Shown: one piece after another, positions 1-7,097 of the stretch
Position numbering within the stretch: the stretch's first letter is position 1
How the letters are laid out: each line of letters begins with the position of its first letter
Source: Campylobacteraceae bacterium
Lineage (GTDB): Bacteria > Campylobacterota > Campylobacteria > Campylobacterales > JALSKU01
Assembly: GCA_015488975.1 (NCBI GenBank)
Contig: WFMT01000024.1
Coordinates: 1 to 11,247 of the forward strand
DNA length: 11,247 nucleotides
Direction of reading: 5' to 3'
The notes under the pieces: generated by a model
What the model was told of the DNA's origin: nothing
The model's input: only the letters and a program-made list of their open reading frames with translations
Database searches by the model: none
Translations under genes and position numbers: made by a program

Positions 1-765
1 AACTAAGATTGATATCTTTGAAGCCTGCCATAAATTTAGAGCTTTTATCCACCAGATGTAAGATATACCATTTATAATAATACCATTTATCATGATAAAA
101 ATCATATTTTTACCGTTTGGAAGCTCCAACTTTCCTGCTATAATAACCCAGATTAATGAAAATAGGCTTGCCCAAGCAAAAAATAAAATTACCCCAAGAT
201 ATGGCTCGATTTGTTCTTTTTTTGATAAAACAGAAAATAGAGCAAAAGAGATAGCCCCTAAAAAGACAATAACAAGGCCGGATAGAGAGTCAAAATGAAT
301 ATTTAAAATATCTCCTTTTGTGATAACTATAACTACAGCCGAAAATCCAAGAATCAAGGCTATGGTTTTATTTACAGTCAGTTTTTCTTTTAGTAAAAAC
401 AGTGATAATATCGAGATTAGAATTGGCCATAAATACTGGATAATGATAACTTCTATTGGGTTTGCAACTTTATATCCGTAATATATACAAATATAATATA
501 AAAAACAGCCCAAGAAACCCAAATATGCAGTTTTAAACATAGTTTTACTATCTATTTTAAAATGGAAATTTTTATTGTGAGATATTTTCGTATAAACAAT
601 AACAGCAATAAAAGAAAAGATATTTGAATAAAATAAAAATAAAGAACCTTCTATTTGCGTTTGGGCCAATTTGGATACGATAGGTATAAAGCTCCAAGAC
701 AGTATTGATAAAAATGTATAAATTATTGCTTGTTTGTGTTTGTTTTGTAACAAAGAAGAGGTCAT
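1..765 (-). CDS. DMT-superfamily (EamA) permease, C-terminus beyond the window
   Basis: An inner-membrane protein of the drug/metabolite transporter superfamily; the substrate cannot be told from sequence. The 255 visible residues are an unbroken frame of hydrophobic helices (about residues 11-31, 40-58, 80-98, 103-125, 132-149, 160-180, 190-211, 222-240). Two EamA repeats can be seen. The first ends with the typical stretch around residues 111-130 (YLWPIL, then LLKEKLT), and the second starts near residue 158. The ATG at 765 shares its A with the TAA stop of holB (TAATG), so translation is probably coupled to the replication genes upstream. A full-length family member is near 290-300 residues, so roughly 40 are missing beyond position 1. 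The family assignment is firm from composition and motifs; function in export or uptake of a metabolite is only inferred. Confidence 0.85.
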   Translation of the reverse strand, partial: MTSSLLQNKHKQAIIYTFLSILSWSFIPIVSKLAQTQIEGSLFLFYSNIFSFIAVIVYTKISHNKNFHFKIDSKTMFKTAYLGFLGCFLYYICIYYGYKVANPIEVIIIQYLWPILISILSLFLLKEKLTVNKTIALILGFSAVVIVITKGDILNIHFDSLSGLVIVFLGAISFALFSVLSKKEQIEPYLGVILFFAWASLFSLIWVIIAGKLELPNGKNMIFIMINGIIINGISYIWWIKALNLWQASKISILV

Positions 766-1385
766 TACTTTTTTTGTCTGTTAAAAATAGTTAAGAGTAT
801 AGAGCTTAGTAAGAATTCAGCCCTGGTATTAAGTTCGGCTAATTGAAGTGCATTTTCAAATACTGCTATTTCACTTTTAGTAAATTTGATATCGTATCTG
901 TGCAAAGCTTCGTAAAAAATATCTTGTATAAGCTCTTTGATTTTAAATTTTGTAACTCTTTGATTGTTTTTTATAAAATTAAAAATATCGTTTAAATTCA
1001 TTTTACTTAAATTGAGTTCTATATTTCTATCTCTTTTTTCCTGTGCGTGAGTTATGATTTGTATTCTTGATCTAATTGTAGGTAAAAAATTTGTTTTAGA
1101 GTTTGAAATGATAATAAAAACAGTATTTTTAGGAGGCTCTTCCAACATTTTAAGAAGAGAATTTTGTGCATAAATATTGAAGCTGTTAGCGATAATCAAT
1201 AGATACTTGGTTTCACTTTCGCTTATATAAGCTTCTTTTGCAACTATTTTTGCATCTTCAAGTAAAAAATCATCTTTTTCAAATAATTTTACTATTTTTG
1301 CAGAAAGTTGCTTTAAAACTTCTATTTTAGAGGTATTTGGGTTGTCTGAAATTATTATTTTATTGGTAGATAAGTTTATATTCAC
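765..1385 (-). CDS. holB: DNA polymerase III delta' subunit (clamp loader), short epsilonproteobacterial form
   Basis: Clamp-loader subunit that works with DnaX and HolA to place the beta clamp on primed DNA. The best evidence is the AAA+ core at residues 76-110: SLLKMLEEPP, then LPTIRSR, the family's LEEPP and SRx (arginine-finger) region. In most delta' proteins the last motif is SRC; here it is S106-R107-I108. The protein has 206 residues against about 330 in E. coli. No Walker A loop and no zinc-binding cysteines are visible, which fits the reduced HolB of Campylobacterota. The start is GTG at 1385, overlapping the hobA stop by 4 nt (GTGA); the next gene overlaps its stop by one base. Position after hobA matches Helicobacter pylori, where hobA and holB are also adjacent. 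Confidence 0.9.
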   Translation of the reverse strand: MNINLSTNKIIISDNPNTSKIEVLKQLSAKIVKLFEKDDFLLEDAKIVAKEAYISESETKYLLIIANSFNIYAQNSLLKMLEEPPKNTVFIIISNSKTNFLPTIRSRIQIITHAQEKRDRNIELNLSKMNLNDIFNFIKNNQRVTKFKIKELIQDIFYEALHRYDIKFTKSEIAVFENALQLAELNTRAEFLLSSILLTIFNRQKK

Positions 1386-1936
1386 CCTAAGTCATCCATT
1401 GTAATTTCTGAAAATAACGCAGCATCAATACTTTTATCAAACAGTCTTGAGAGTTGGATTAGTTTGATATCAAGCAGTTCATCGCTGGAATTTAAATAAA
1501 AACTATTTTGAATTTGCTCATCCATCATCCATAAAAAGCTTCCCTCATGATGCTTTACCATCTTTGCCCTTGGGCTGTCACTTTTACCAATGTAAAAAAA
1601 TGTATATCCGTTTGAAAAAGAGATTGACAGCATATCTTCCAATACATTTATTTTTTCTTTATTGTTAGCTTCATCGATATTGTATGATAATTCATTAAAA
1701 TTAATAATGGGTAAAAAAGGACGATTTTTGTCAAACCTGTTTAAACTACTTAAAAGGTATTTTCCAAACCACTCTCGTTCTTTATCCGTAATAATGATAA
1801 ATGTATGACCGCACAAAATATTCTTTAAAGCCGAAGAAGCCAAAGGAACCCACTCAAATCTTCTCTCTTCCATCCAGCTCATTAATGATTCATCTTCTCT
1901 TATGGCTTCAAGCGTCCACTTTAAAAATTTTTGCAT
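1382..1936 (-). CDS. hobA: HobA, DnaA-binding regulator of replication initiation
   Basis: HobA binds domain I of DnaA as a tetramer and promotes DnaA assembly at oriC. It is the Campylobacterota structural counterpart of E. coli DiaA, with a SIS-like fold but almost no sequence similarity. The 184-residue product is close to the roughly 180 residues of H. pylori HobA and matches its layout. The N-terminus has a short helix and a W-rich segment (residues 1-30). A strand then precedes the WFGKYLLSSLNR segment, comparable to WFLNYILSNLN in H. pylori. A PSFLWL-like stretch (GSFLWMMDEQ) and a final LLDIKLIQLSRLF helix also correspond. The ATG shares its A with the lysC stop (TAATG), and its own stop overlaps the GTG of holB. 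The three genes are therefore translationally coupled. Identification rests on remembered family sequence plus synteny. Confidence 0.9.
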   Translation of the reverse strand: MQKFLKWTLEAIREDESLMSWMEERRFEWVPLASSALKNILCGHTFIIITDKEREWFGKYLLSSLNRFDKNRPFLPIINFNELSYNIDEANNKEKINVLEDMLSISFSNGYTFFYIGKSDSPRAKMVKHHEGSFLWMMDEQIQNSFYLNSSDELLDIKLIQLSRLFDKSIDAALFSEITMDDLG

Positions 1937-2403
1937 TATTTATCCAAATGATATGCTTCGTGAAGTGCTCTAACAGCAAGCTCTCCATATTTTTTATCTA
2001 TCACCATTGATACTTTTATTTCACTTGTGCTTATCATTTGTATATTTATATTTTCTTTTGCTAAAGTATCAAATGCCTTACTTGCTACACCACTGTGCGA
2101 TTTCATTCCCAATCCAACAACAGAAACTTTTACAACTTTTGGATCAAATTCCAATAACTCGGAGGCATTTAATTTACTCATAACTCTTTTTGCTTCCTCT
2201 ATCTCATCTTTTGGTACTGTAAAACCAAGGTTGGTTACTCCGTCTAAGCCAATATTTTGTATTATCATATCTACATTTATATTTTCTTTTGCCAGTTTAT
2301 TAAAGATTTTAGCAGCAATTCCTGGCTCATCTTTAACACCTCTTAAAGTTACTCTTGCTTGATTTTTATCTAGTGCTATTCCGCTAACGAGTGCCTTTTC
2401 CAT
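1936..2403 (-). other. Possible internal translation start giving an aspartokinase beta subunit
   Basis: Within lysC, codon 246 is ATG (2401-2403), followed by the start of the ACT region (MEKALVSGIA). A purine-rich AAAGGAAG on the minus strand (2412-2419) lies 7-10 nt upstream, as good as the genuine start's SD. In Corynebacterium glutamicum and Bacillus subtilis, lysC makes an alpha subunit and an in-frame beta subunit that starts at the same place in the protein, and the enzyme is alpha2beta2. A 155-residue product here would be the same kind of regulatory subunit. This is inferred from position and SD only; the Met could simply be internal. Confidence 0.4.
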
Positions 2404-3138
2404 TATACTTTCTTCCTTTGTTATTAGTGTTCCTTCATTTTCGTTAAAACTGCTCCTTGTCACTAAAGCCACATTTAATTTTTTAGCAAGCTCTACTGAT
2501 CTGCTTTGTAATACTTTTGCTCCAAGACTAGCAAGCTCAAGCATTTCATCATAACTTATTTTATTAATCTTTTTTGCATTTCGCTCAATCCTAGGATCCG
2601 TAGTATAAACTCCATCGACATCAGTATAAATTTCGCATAAATCAGCTTTGATAGAACCTGCTATCGCTACTGCGCTAAGATCACTTCCGCCTCTTCCTAA
2701 TGTTGAGACTTCTCCATTATTTGTGATACCTTGAAAACCGGCTATAACAACAACTTTACCCTGCTTTATGTATTGTGTTATTTGAGCTGAGTCTATCTTG
2801 TCAATTCTGGCTCCTGTGTGAATATTATCTGTATAAATGCCTGCCTGCCTGCCTGTAAGTGCCACAGAATCAATGCCTTTTGCAGATAGTGCTATACTTA
2901 AGAGTGAGCTGGTAACTCTTTCGCCTGAACTTAAGAGAAGATCCATTTCTCTTCTTGGAGGAGTATTTGTAAAATATTTTGCAAATTCTATCAGTTTATT
3001 TGTTTCGCCACTCATAGCTGAGACTACAATAACCAAACTGTGTCCTGATTTTTTTGCTCTTTCGACTCTTTTTGCAACTTCACTGATTCTTTCAAGAGTA
3101 CCAACACTAGTACCGCCATATTTCTGAACAATTAACAT
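1936..3138 (-). CDS. lysC: Aspartate kinase with two ACT domains
   Basis: Phosphorylates L-aspartate with ATP, the first step toward lysine, meso-diaminopimelate, threonine and methionine; cytoplasmic. The amino-acid kinase domain covers about residues 1-240 and shows KYGGTSVG at 6-13, SSGERV around 70-75, TGRQAGI around 95-101 and LGRGGSD around 147-153. Two ACT regulatory domains follow (about 262-330 and 338-400), with DEPGIAAKIF and HSGVASKAF as ligand-binding turns. The 400-residue length matches the single feedback-regulated enzyme of the Bacillus/Corynebacterium class rather than bifunctional ThrA. An AAAGGA ribosome site lies 4 nt before the ATG. An in-frame ATG at 2403 with its own SD-like sequence could yield a separate ACT-only beta subunit (separate entry). 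The gene lies 23 nt after rppH and overlaps hobA by one base. Confidence 0.96.
   Translation of the reverse strand: MLIVQKYGGTSVGTLERISEVAKRVERAKKSGHSLVIVVSAMSGETNKLIEFAKYFTNTPPRREMDLLLSSGERVTSSLLSIALSAKGIDSVALTGRQAGIYTDNIHTGARIDKIDSAQITQYIKQGKVVVIAGFQGITNNGEVSTLGRGGSDLSAVAIAGSIKADLCEIYTDVDGVYTTDPRIERNAKKINKISYDEMLELASLGAKVLQSRSVELAKKLNVALVTRSSFNENEGTLITKEESIMEKALVSGIALDKNQARVTLRGVKDEPGIAAKIFNKLAKENINVDMIIQNIGLDGVTNLGFTVPKDEIEEAKRVMSKLNASELLEFDPKVVKVSVVGLGMKSHSGVASKAFDTLAKENINIQMISTSEIKVSMVIDKKYGELAVRALHEAYHLDK
2838..2855. repeat. (TGCC)4TG tetranucleotide tract inside lysC
   Basis: Four perfect TGCC units plus TG lie within the lysC coding region. On the coding strand they read through TGRQAG, a segment conserved in aspartokinases (compare TGWQAGI in Bacillus), so the repeat probably arises from codon choice. 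A one-unit slip would shift the frame. Confidence 0.8.
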
Positions 3139-3161
3139 AAATTCCTTTCGCTTTTTACTTT

Positions 3162-3635
3162 TTAAAGATATCCTTCTTTTTTAAAATAGTTTAATACTTC
3201 TTTGTATATTGGTCTTTTAAAATATACTATATAATCAAATACTTCTTTATATTTTATAAATTTATAATTATCAAATTCAGGATGCTTTGTTTTTAAATTT
3301 ATTTTAGTATTATTTTTAAGTTTTACTAGAAAATATTTTTGAATCTGACCATCAAACGGATACATTTTTTTTGCAACAGTATTTGGAAAATCATAACTGA
3401 CCCATTTTGGGTATTGGGCGATAATCTCAATCTCATTTGTTCCTATCTCTTCTTTTAACTCCCTAAACAGTGCATCTTCAGGAGTTTCATCTTTATCTAT
3501 TCCGCCTTGTGGAAATTGCCAGCTATTTGCTATATCACTCCTGCTTGCTATAAATATTTCACTCTTAAGAGGGTATTTACAAGAGAGTACAATAGCTGCA
3601 ACATTTGGTCTGTATATCTTTTTTCTTTTATCCAT
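3162..3635 (-). CDS. rppH: RNA pyrophosphohydrolase (Nudix family)
   Basis: Removes pyrophosphate from the 5' triphosphate end of transcripts and so opens them to RNase attack; older names are NudH or dinucleoside polyphosphate hydrolase. The complete Nudix box spans residues 44-66: GGIDKDE, seven residues, then RELKEEIGT, with metal-binding glutamates in the REUxEE part. The N-terminus (YRPNVAAIVL at 8-17) and WQFPQGGID are hallmarks of RppH rather than MutT. At 157 residues it has the usual length. The ATG at 3635 has only a weak AGG one to two bases upstream, but the conserved YRPN motif fixes the start closely. It is the first gene of the minus-strand operon and diverges from hemW. A Nudix gene beside lysC-hobA-holB is also found in Helicobacter. 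Confidence 0.93.
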   Translation of the reverse strand: MDKRKKIYRPNVAAIVLSCKYPLKSEIFIASRSDIANSWQFPQGGIDKDETPEDALFRELKEEIGTNEIEIIAQYPKWVSYDFPNTVAKKMYPFDGQIQKYFLVKLKNNTKINLKTKHPEFDNYKFIKYKEVFDYIVYFKRPIYKEVLNYFKKEGYL

Positions 3636-3657
3636 GCCTGACTTACTTTAATTTTTG

Positions 3658-3665
3658 TGTATAAT
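3658..3665. promoter_or_regulatory. Divergent rppH/hemW promoter with overlapping -10 boxes
   Basis: On the plus strand TATAAT (3660-3665) is a perfect -10, with a weak CTGACT (3638-3643) 16 bp upstream; transcription would start near 3672, giving hemW a leader of about 20 nt. On the minus strand the same bases give TATACA (3658-3663), suitably placed for rppH. The two -10 elements share four base pairs, so only one polymerase could occupy them at a time. Inferred from sequence only. Confidence 0.6.
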
Positions 3666-3683
3666 TTTATCAAAATTACTATT

Positions 3684-3687
3684 AAGG
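3684..3687 (+). promoter_or_regulatory. AAGG ribosome site that sets a TTG start for hemW
   Basis: AAGG lies 6 nt before TTG at 3694. It supports that codon over the earlier in-frame TTG at 3655, which lies upstream of the predicted transcript start. Confidence 0.65.
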
Positions 3688-3693
3688 TTTTAT

Positions 3694-4749
3694 TTGTTAC
3701 TTTATATTCATATACCATTTTGTGACAGTAAATGTCATTATTGCTCTTTTAATTCTTATGTTGATAAATTTGATTTTAGAGATTCTTATGCTAAAGCTAT
3801 AATAAAGCAGTTAAAATATGAGTTACGAAGATATTCTGTACATAAACAAAGTATAGAGACAATTTTTATAGGAGGCGGAACGCCGTCTGCTATGCAAGCA
3901 AGTTTGTATCAAGAATTATTCGAGAACATAAAACCATATATAGCAAAGAATGCTGAGATAACAACAGAAGCCAATCCAAACAGTGCAAATAAATCTTGGC
4001 TTGAACAAATGAAAGAGCTTGGTGTCAACAGAGTAAGTTTTGGTGTTCAAAGTTTTGATAAAGATAAATTAAAATATTTGGGAAGAAATCACTCTGAAGA
4101 GGATGCCAAAAATGCTATCAAAAATGCATATAAAGCAGGTATAAAAAATATATCTTTAGACTTGATACACGGATGTATACTTGATAATAAAAAACTTTTA
4201 CAAAATGATTTGGATATTGCATTTTCTCTCCCTATAAATCATATAAGCTCATACTCCTTAAGTATTGAAAAAAATACTAAATTTTATATAAAAAAAGAAA
4301 AGAATAATGGTAATATTGAAGAGGAACAATGGTTTTATGATCAAATTATAAAAAAGGGATTTTCTCAGTATGAAATTTCTAATTTTGGCAAATATCGCTC
4401 AATTCATAATCTGGGATATTGGCATTATAAAGATTATATTGGTATTGGAGCGGGTGCAGTTGGGTTTTTGCAAAACAAAAGATTTTACCCTCATAAAAAT
4501 ATAGAAAAATATATAAAAAATCCTACATTTTTTGATATTGAAAATTTAAGTGAAAAAGATATAAAAACTGAAAAAGTTTTTTTAGGTATGAGGTCAATTG
4601 TGGGTGTAGATATTGATATTTTTGATAAAAATGAATTAGAAAAAGTAAAAATACTAGAAAAAGAGGGAAAAATAAGACATATTAATAACATTATATTTAA
4701 TAATAATTATCTACTTAGCGATGAAATCTCACTTTTTATATTAAGTTAA
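3694..4749 (+). CDS. hemW: HemW-type radical SAM protein (heme chaperone; often annotated as coproporphyrinogen III oxidase-like)
   Basis: A radical SAM protein that binds a 4Fe-4S cluster and heme and is thought to deliver heme to membrane enzymes. With the TTG start at 3694 it has 351 residues and begins MLLYIHIPFC. The cluster cysteines are C10, C14 and C17 (CxxxCxxC), followed by S-F. True HemN has a fourth Cys in a CxC arrangement, so HemW is the better call. IFIGGGTPSA is the SAM-binding glycine motif, and RVSFGVQSF, HISSYSLSIE and GIGAGAVG continue the family pattern. The longer frame from TTG 3655 adds 13 residues that match nothing in the family and lie over the promoter. The gene diverges from rppH and ends 46 nt before tatB. 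Confidence 0.92.
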   Translation: MLLYIHIPFCDSKCHYCSFNSYVDKFDFRDSYAKAIIKQLKYELRRYSVHKQSIETIFIGGGTPSAMQASLYQELFENIKPYIAKNAEITTEANPNSANKSWLEQMKELGVNRVSFGVQSFDKDKLKYLGRNHSEEDAKNAIKNAYKAGIKNISLDLIHGCILDNKKLLQNDLDIAFSLPINHISSYSLSIEKNTKFYIKKEKNNGNIEEEQWFYDQIIKKGFSQYEISNFGKYRSIHNLGYWHYKDYIGIGAGAVGFLQNKRFYPHKNIEKYIKNPTFFDIENLSEKDIKTEKVFLGMRSIVGVDIDIFDKNELEKVKILEKEGKIRHINNIIFNNNYLLSDEISLFILS

Positions 4750-4750
4750 C

Positions 4751-4756
4751 TATAAT
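4751..4756 (+). promoter_or_regulatory. Candidate -10 box for the tatBC-queA operon
   Basis: A perfect TATAAT starts 2 nt after the hemW stop, and a second lies at 4779-4784, too close to the tatB ATG to be useful. The first would start transcription near 4763 and leave a leader of about 33 nt that contains AGG (4786-4788) 7 nt before the ATG. No clear -35 is visible, which is common in Campylobacterota. Confidence 0.45.
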
Positions 4757-4795
4757 TCAGCTAAAATTATTGAAAATTTATAATTAGGTAAATAT

Positions 4796-5233
4796 ATGTT
4801 TGGAATGGGCTTTTCTGAAATTTTAATAATTTTGGTAATTGGTGTTTTATTTTTGGGACCGGACAAGCTTCCGGAGGCTATGGTTAAGATTGCTAAGTTT
4901 TTTAATGCTTTTAAAAAAACTATCAATGAGGCAAAAGATGCTATTGATCAAGAATTAAAAATAGAAGATCTTAAAAAAGAAGCTTTAGAGTACAAAAGAA
5001 GATTGCATGAAACTACAGAAGATATAAAAAGTACCATGAATATTGATGAACTTAAAGAGATTCAAAAAGGCACTACCAATATAAGCCAAAGCATTAAAGA
5101 CAATATTGAACAAGCTGTCAGTAGCGCAAAAGATCTTGAAACTAAGCCAAAGCCAAAAAAAGATAAGACAAAACAGGTAAAAAAGGTTGATGAGCATAAA
5201 GAAGAGGTAGAAAAGGAAGAAAAAAATGTTTGA
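4796..5233 (+). CDS. tatB: Twin-arginine translocase subunit TatB
   Basis: With TatC, forms the receptor for folded twin-arginine proteins at the inner membrane. The 145-residue product has one N-terminal membrane helix (residues 5-20), the GP hinge (G21-P22, then DKLPEA) and an amphipathic helix (about 23-45). E8 and P22 occupy the same positions as in E. coli TatB (MFDIGFSE, LGP), and GFSE at 5-8 separates TatB from TatA, which has a polar residue there and a shorter tail. The C-terminal half is a lysine/glutamate-rich, probably coiled or disordered tail. The gene overlaps tatC by 8 nt in another frame, so TatB and TatC should be made together. No tatA is next to them; in this phylum tatA is usually elsewhere. 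Confidence 0.9.
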   Translation: MFGMGFSEILIILVIGVLFLGPDKLPEAMVKIAKFFNAFKKTINEAKDAIDQELKIEDLKKEALEYKRRLHETTEDIKSTMNIDELKEIQKGTTNISQSIKDNIEQAVSSAKDLETKPKPKKDKTKQVKKVDEHKEEVEKEEKNV

Positions 5234-6059
5234 AGAATTAAAACCTCATATTGCTGATTTAAGAAAAAGGCTAACCATATCTTTTTTGACCATAATTGTA
5301 TTATTTTTTGTATGTTTTGCATATTGGGAACCGATAATGGCATGGATGATTGAGCCTTTAAAAGCTGTATTGCCTTCAACTAGTAGTATAATCTTTACAA
5401 AAGTGCAAGAGCCGCTTTTTACTGCACTTAAAGTTTCTTTTTTCACTGCATTTGTTTTTTCTTTACCTATTATATTTTGGCAGTTTTGGCTTTTTGTGGC
5501 ACCTGGTTTGTACGAAAATGAAAAAAAATTGATATTGCCTTTTGTTCTTTTTGCTACAGTTATGTTTGTCATGGGTGCAGCATTTTGTTATTATGTCGTT
5601 ATACCTTTTGGCTTTAAATTTCTTGTTAATTTTGGAGGTCAGCTCTTTACCGCTCTTCCTGGAATAGGAGAATATATAAGCTTTTTTACTAAGTTACTTA
5701 TAGGTTTTGGCATCGCATTTGAATTACCGGTAATTACATTTTTCCTGGCAAAACTGGGATTGGTAAGTGATAAAACACTAACAGGTTTTTTTAGATATGC
5801 TATTGTAATTATTTTTATAGTATCTGCACTCTTAACTCCTCCTGATGTTTTAACACAACTTCTTATGGCTGGCCCACTCCTTTTATTGTATGGTTTTTCT
5901 ATTTTGATAGCAAAATGGGTGAATCCAGAGAGTAAAGAAGAAGATGATGAAGAAGATGAAGAAGATGAAGATGAAGATGAAGATAGAAAAAAAGCAGATG
6001 AAGAATTTGATAATGATGAAGATATGGATGATTTTCATAAGATAGATAAAACTCAATAA
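5226..6059 (+). CDS. tatC: Twin-arginine translocase subunit TatC with long acidic tail
   Basis: Six-helix inner-membrane protein that recognises the twin-arginine signal peptide. Family landmarks are HIADLRKRL (8-16), APGLYENEKK (92-101), FGIAFELP (161-168) and LLTPPD (202-207). By alignment in the mind, E99 and E166 correspond to E. coli E103 and E170. D11 stands where E. coli has E15, a conservative change in the signal-binding patch. After the last helix (about 211-229) comes a cytoplasmic tail of over 40 residues, including 16 consecutive Asp/Glu (238-253); E. coli TatC ends much sooner after its last helix. The start at 5226 lies within the last codons of tatB and follows a purine-rich AAGGAAG. 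The queA start is 5 nt after its stop. Confidence 0.96.
   Translation: MFEELKPHIADLRKRLTISFLTIIVLFFVCFAYWEPIMAWMIEPLKAVLPSTSSIIFTKVQEPLFTALKVSFFTAFVFSLPIIFWQFWLFVAPGLYENEKKLILPFVLFATVMFVMGAAFCYYVVIPFGFKFLVNFGGQLFTALPGIGEYISFFTKLLIGFGIAFELPVITFFLAKLGLVSDKTLTGFFRYAIVIIFIVSALLTPPDVLTQLLMAGPLLLLYGFSILIAKWVNPESKEEDDEEDEEDEDEDEDRKKADEEFDNDEDMDDFHKIDKTQ
5937..5984 (+). repeat. GAA/GAT trinucleotide run encoding 16 acidic residues of TatC
   Basis: Sixteen consecutive codons are GAA or GAT, all but the last on the pattern GAA-GAT or GAA-GAA-GAT. Slippage by a codon would change the length of the acidic tail without breaking the frame. Confidence 0.75.
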
Positions 6060-6064
6060 AATCT

Positions 6065-7090
6065 ATGTCTTTAAATCCACTTAGAATAGATAGCTATGAT
6101 TATATTTTGCCAAAGGAGTTGATAGCCTCAACTCCTGCAGAACCTAAAGATTCTTGCAAGCTTTTGATATATGATAGAAAAAAAGATACAATTATTCATG
6201 AAACTTTTTTTAATATTTTAAAATATATTCCTAAAGACACAGTAATTTTACTCAATAATACAAAAGTTATAAAAGCCAGAATTTTTGGAAAAAAAGAGAG
6301 TGGAGGCAAGATAGAACTGTTATTAAATTCTCCTATGCAAAACAATATATTTCTTGTTTATATAAAAGGAAAAGTTTCTTTAAATACGACACTGTTTTTT
6401 GATGATAGACTAAGCGCTAAAGTTATGAAATTAAATGATGATGGCACAAGAACGGTTAAATTTATTAAAGATGGAAAAGTCTTAGATTTTGTCTCATTGA
6501 ACAATATACTAAATGATATAGGACATGTTCCTTTGCCTCCATACATCAAAAGAAATGATACAAAAGAGGATGAGAAAAATTATCAGTCTTTATTTGCTAA
6601 AAATATGGGAGCAGTTGCCGCACCTACTGCTTCGTTGCATTTTACAGAAAACCTTTTTAATAAACTCAAATCCAGTTATGATACAAAATATTTAACTCTT
6701 CATGTCGGAGCCGGAACATTTAAGCCTGTAAATGTTTCAAATATATTGGAACACAAGATGCATTCAGAACTTTATGAAATACCAAGTGACACTCTTTGTG
6801 TTATTGACAGTGATAAAAAAATATTGTCTATCGGTACTACTGTGGCTAGAACTATTGAATATTATATGAAAAAAAGAAAAAGTATAGGTGCTGCTGATAT
6901 ATTTATACACCCTTTAAGTCCACCAACAAGGGTAGATTATCTTCTTACAAATTTTCATTTGCCAAAATCAACACTCTTGATGCTAGTTAGCTCTTTTATA
7001 GGAATTGAAAAAACTATGGAGATATACAATATTGCTATAAAGAGTGGATATAGATTTTTTTCTTATGGTGATGCGATGCTGATAGTGTAA
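6065..7090 (+). CDS. queA: S-adenosylmethionine:tRNA ribosyltransferase-isomerase
   Basis: Transfers and isomerises the ribosyl part of SAM onto preQ1 in tRNA to form epoxyqueuosine, the penultimate step of queuosine synthesis at the wobble position of GUN-anticodon tRNAs. At 341 residues it is of normal length and full of family motifs: YDYILPKELIA (11-21), LLNNTKVIKAR (62-72), HVPLPPYI (154-161), GAVAAPTASLHFT (182-194), LHVGAGTF (212-219), TNFHLPKSTLLMLVS (295-309) and YRFFSYGDAML (329-339). The ATG has no convincing SD. It is 5 nt after the tatC stop, so it is probably translated by coupling. It converges on the small minus-strand gene with only 7 nt between the stops and no room for a separate terminator. 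Confidence 0.96.
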   Translation: MSLNPLRIDSYDYILPKELIASTPAEPKDSCKLLIYDRKKDTIIHETFFNILKYIPKDTVILLNNTKVIKARIFGKKESGGKIELLLNSPMQNNIFLVYIKGKVSLNTTLFFDDRLSAKVMKLNDDGTRTVKFIKDGKVLDFVSLNNILNDIGHVPLPPYIKRNDTKEDEKNYQSLFAKNMGAVAAPTASLHFTENLFNKLKSSYDTKYLTLHVGAGTFKPVNVSNILEHKMHSELYEIPSDTLCVIDSDKKILSIGTTVARTIEYYMKKRKSIGAADIFIHPLSPPTRVDYLLTNFHLPKSTLLMLVSSFIGIEKTMEIYNIAIKSGYRFFSYGDAMLIV

Positions 7091-7097
7091 ATAGAGA

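Noticed and set aside
92..298. 68-codon plus-strand frame near the left edge
   Set aside because: It is the reverse of the EamA permease coding region, which has clear membrane helices and family motifs.
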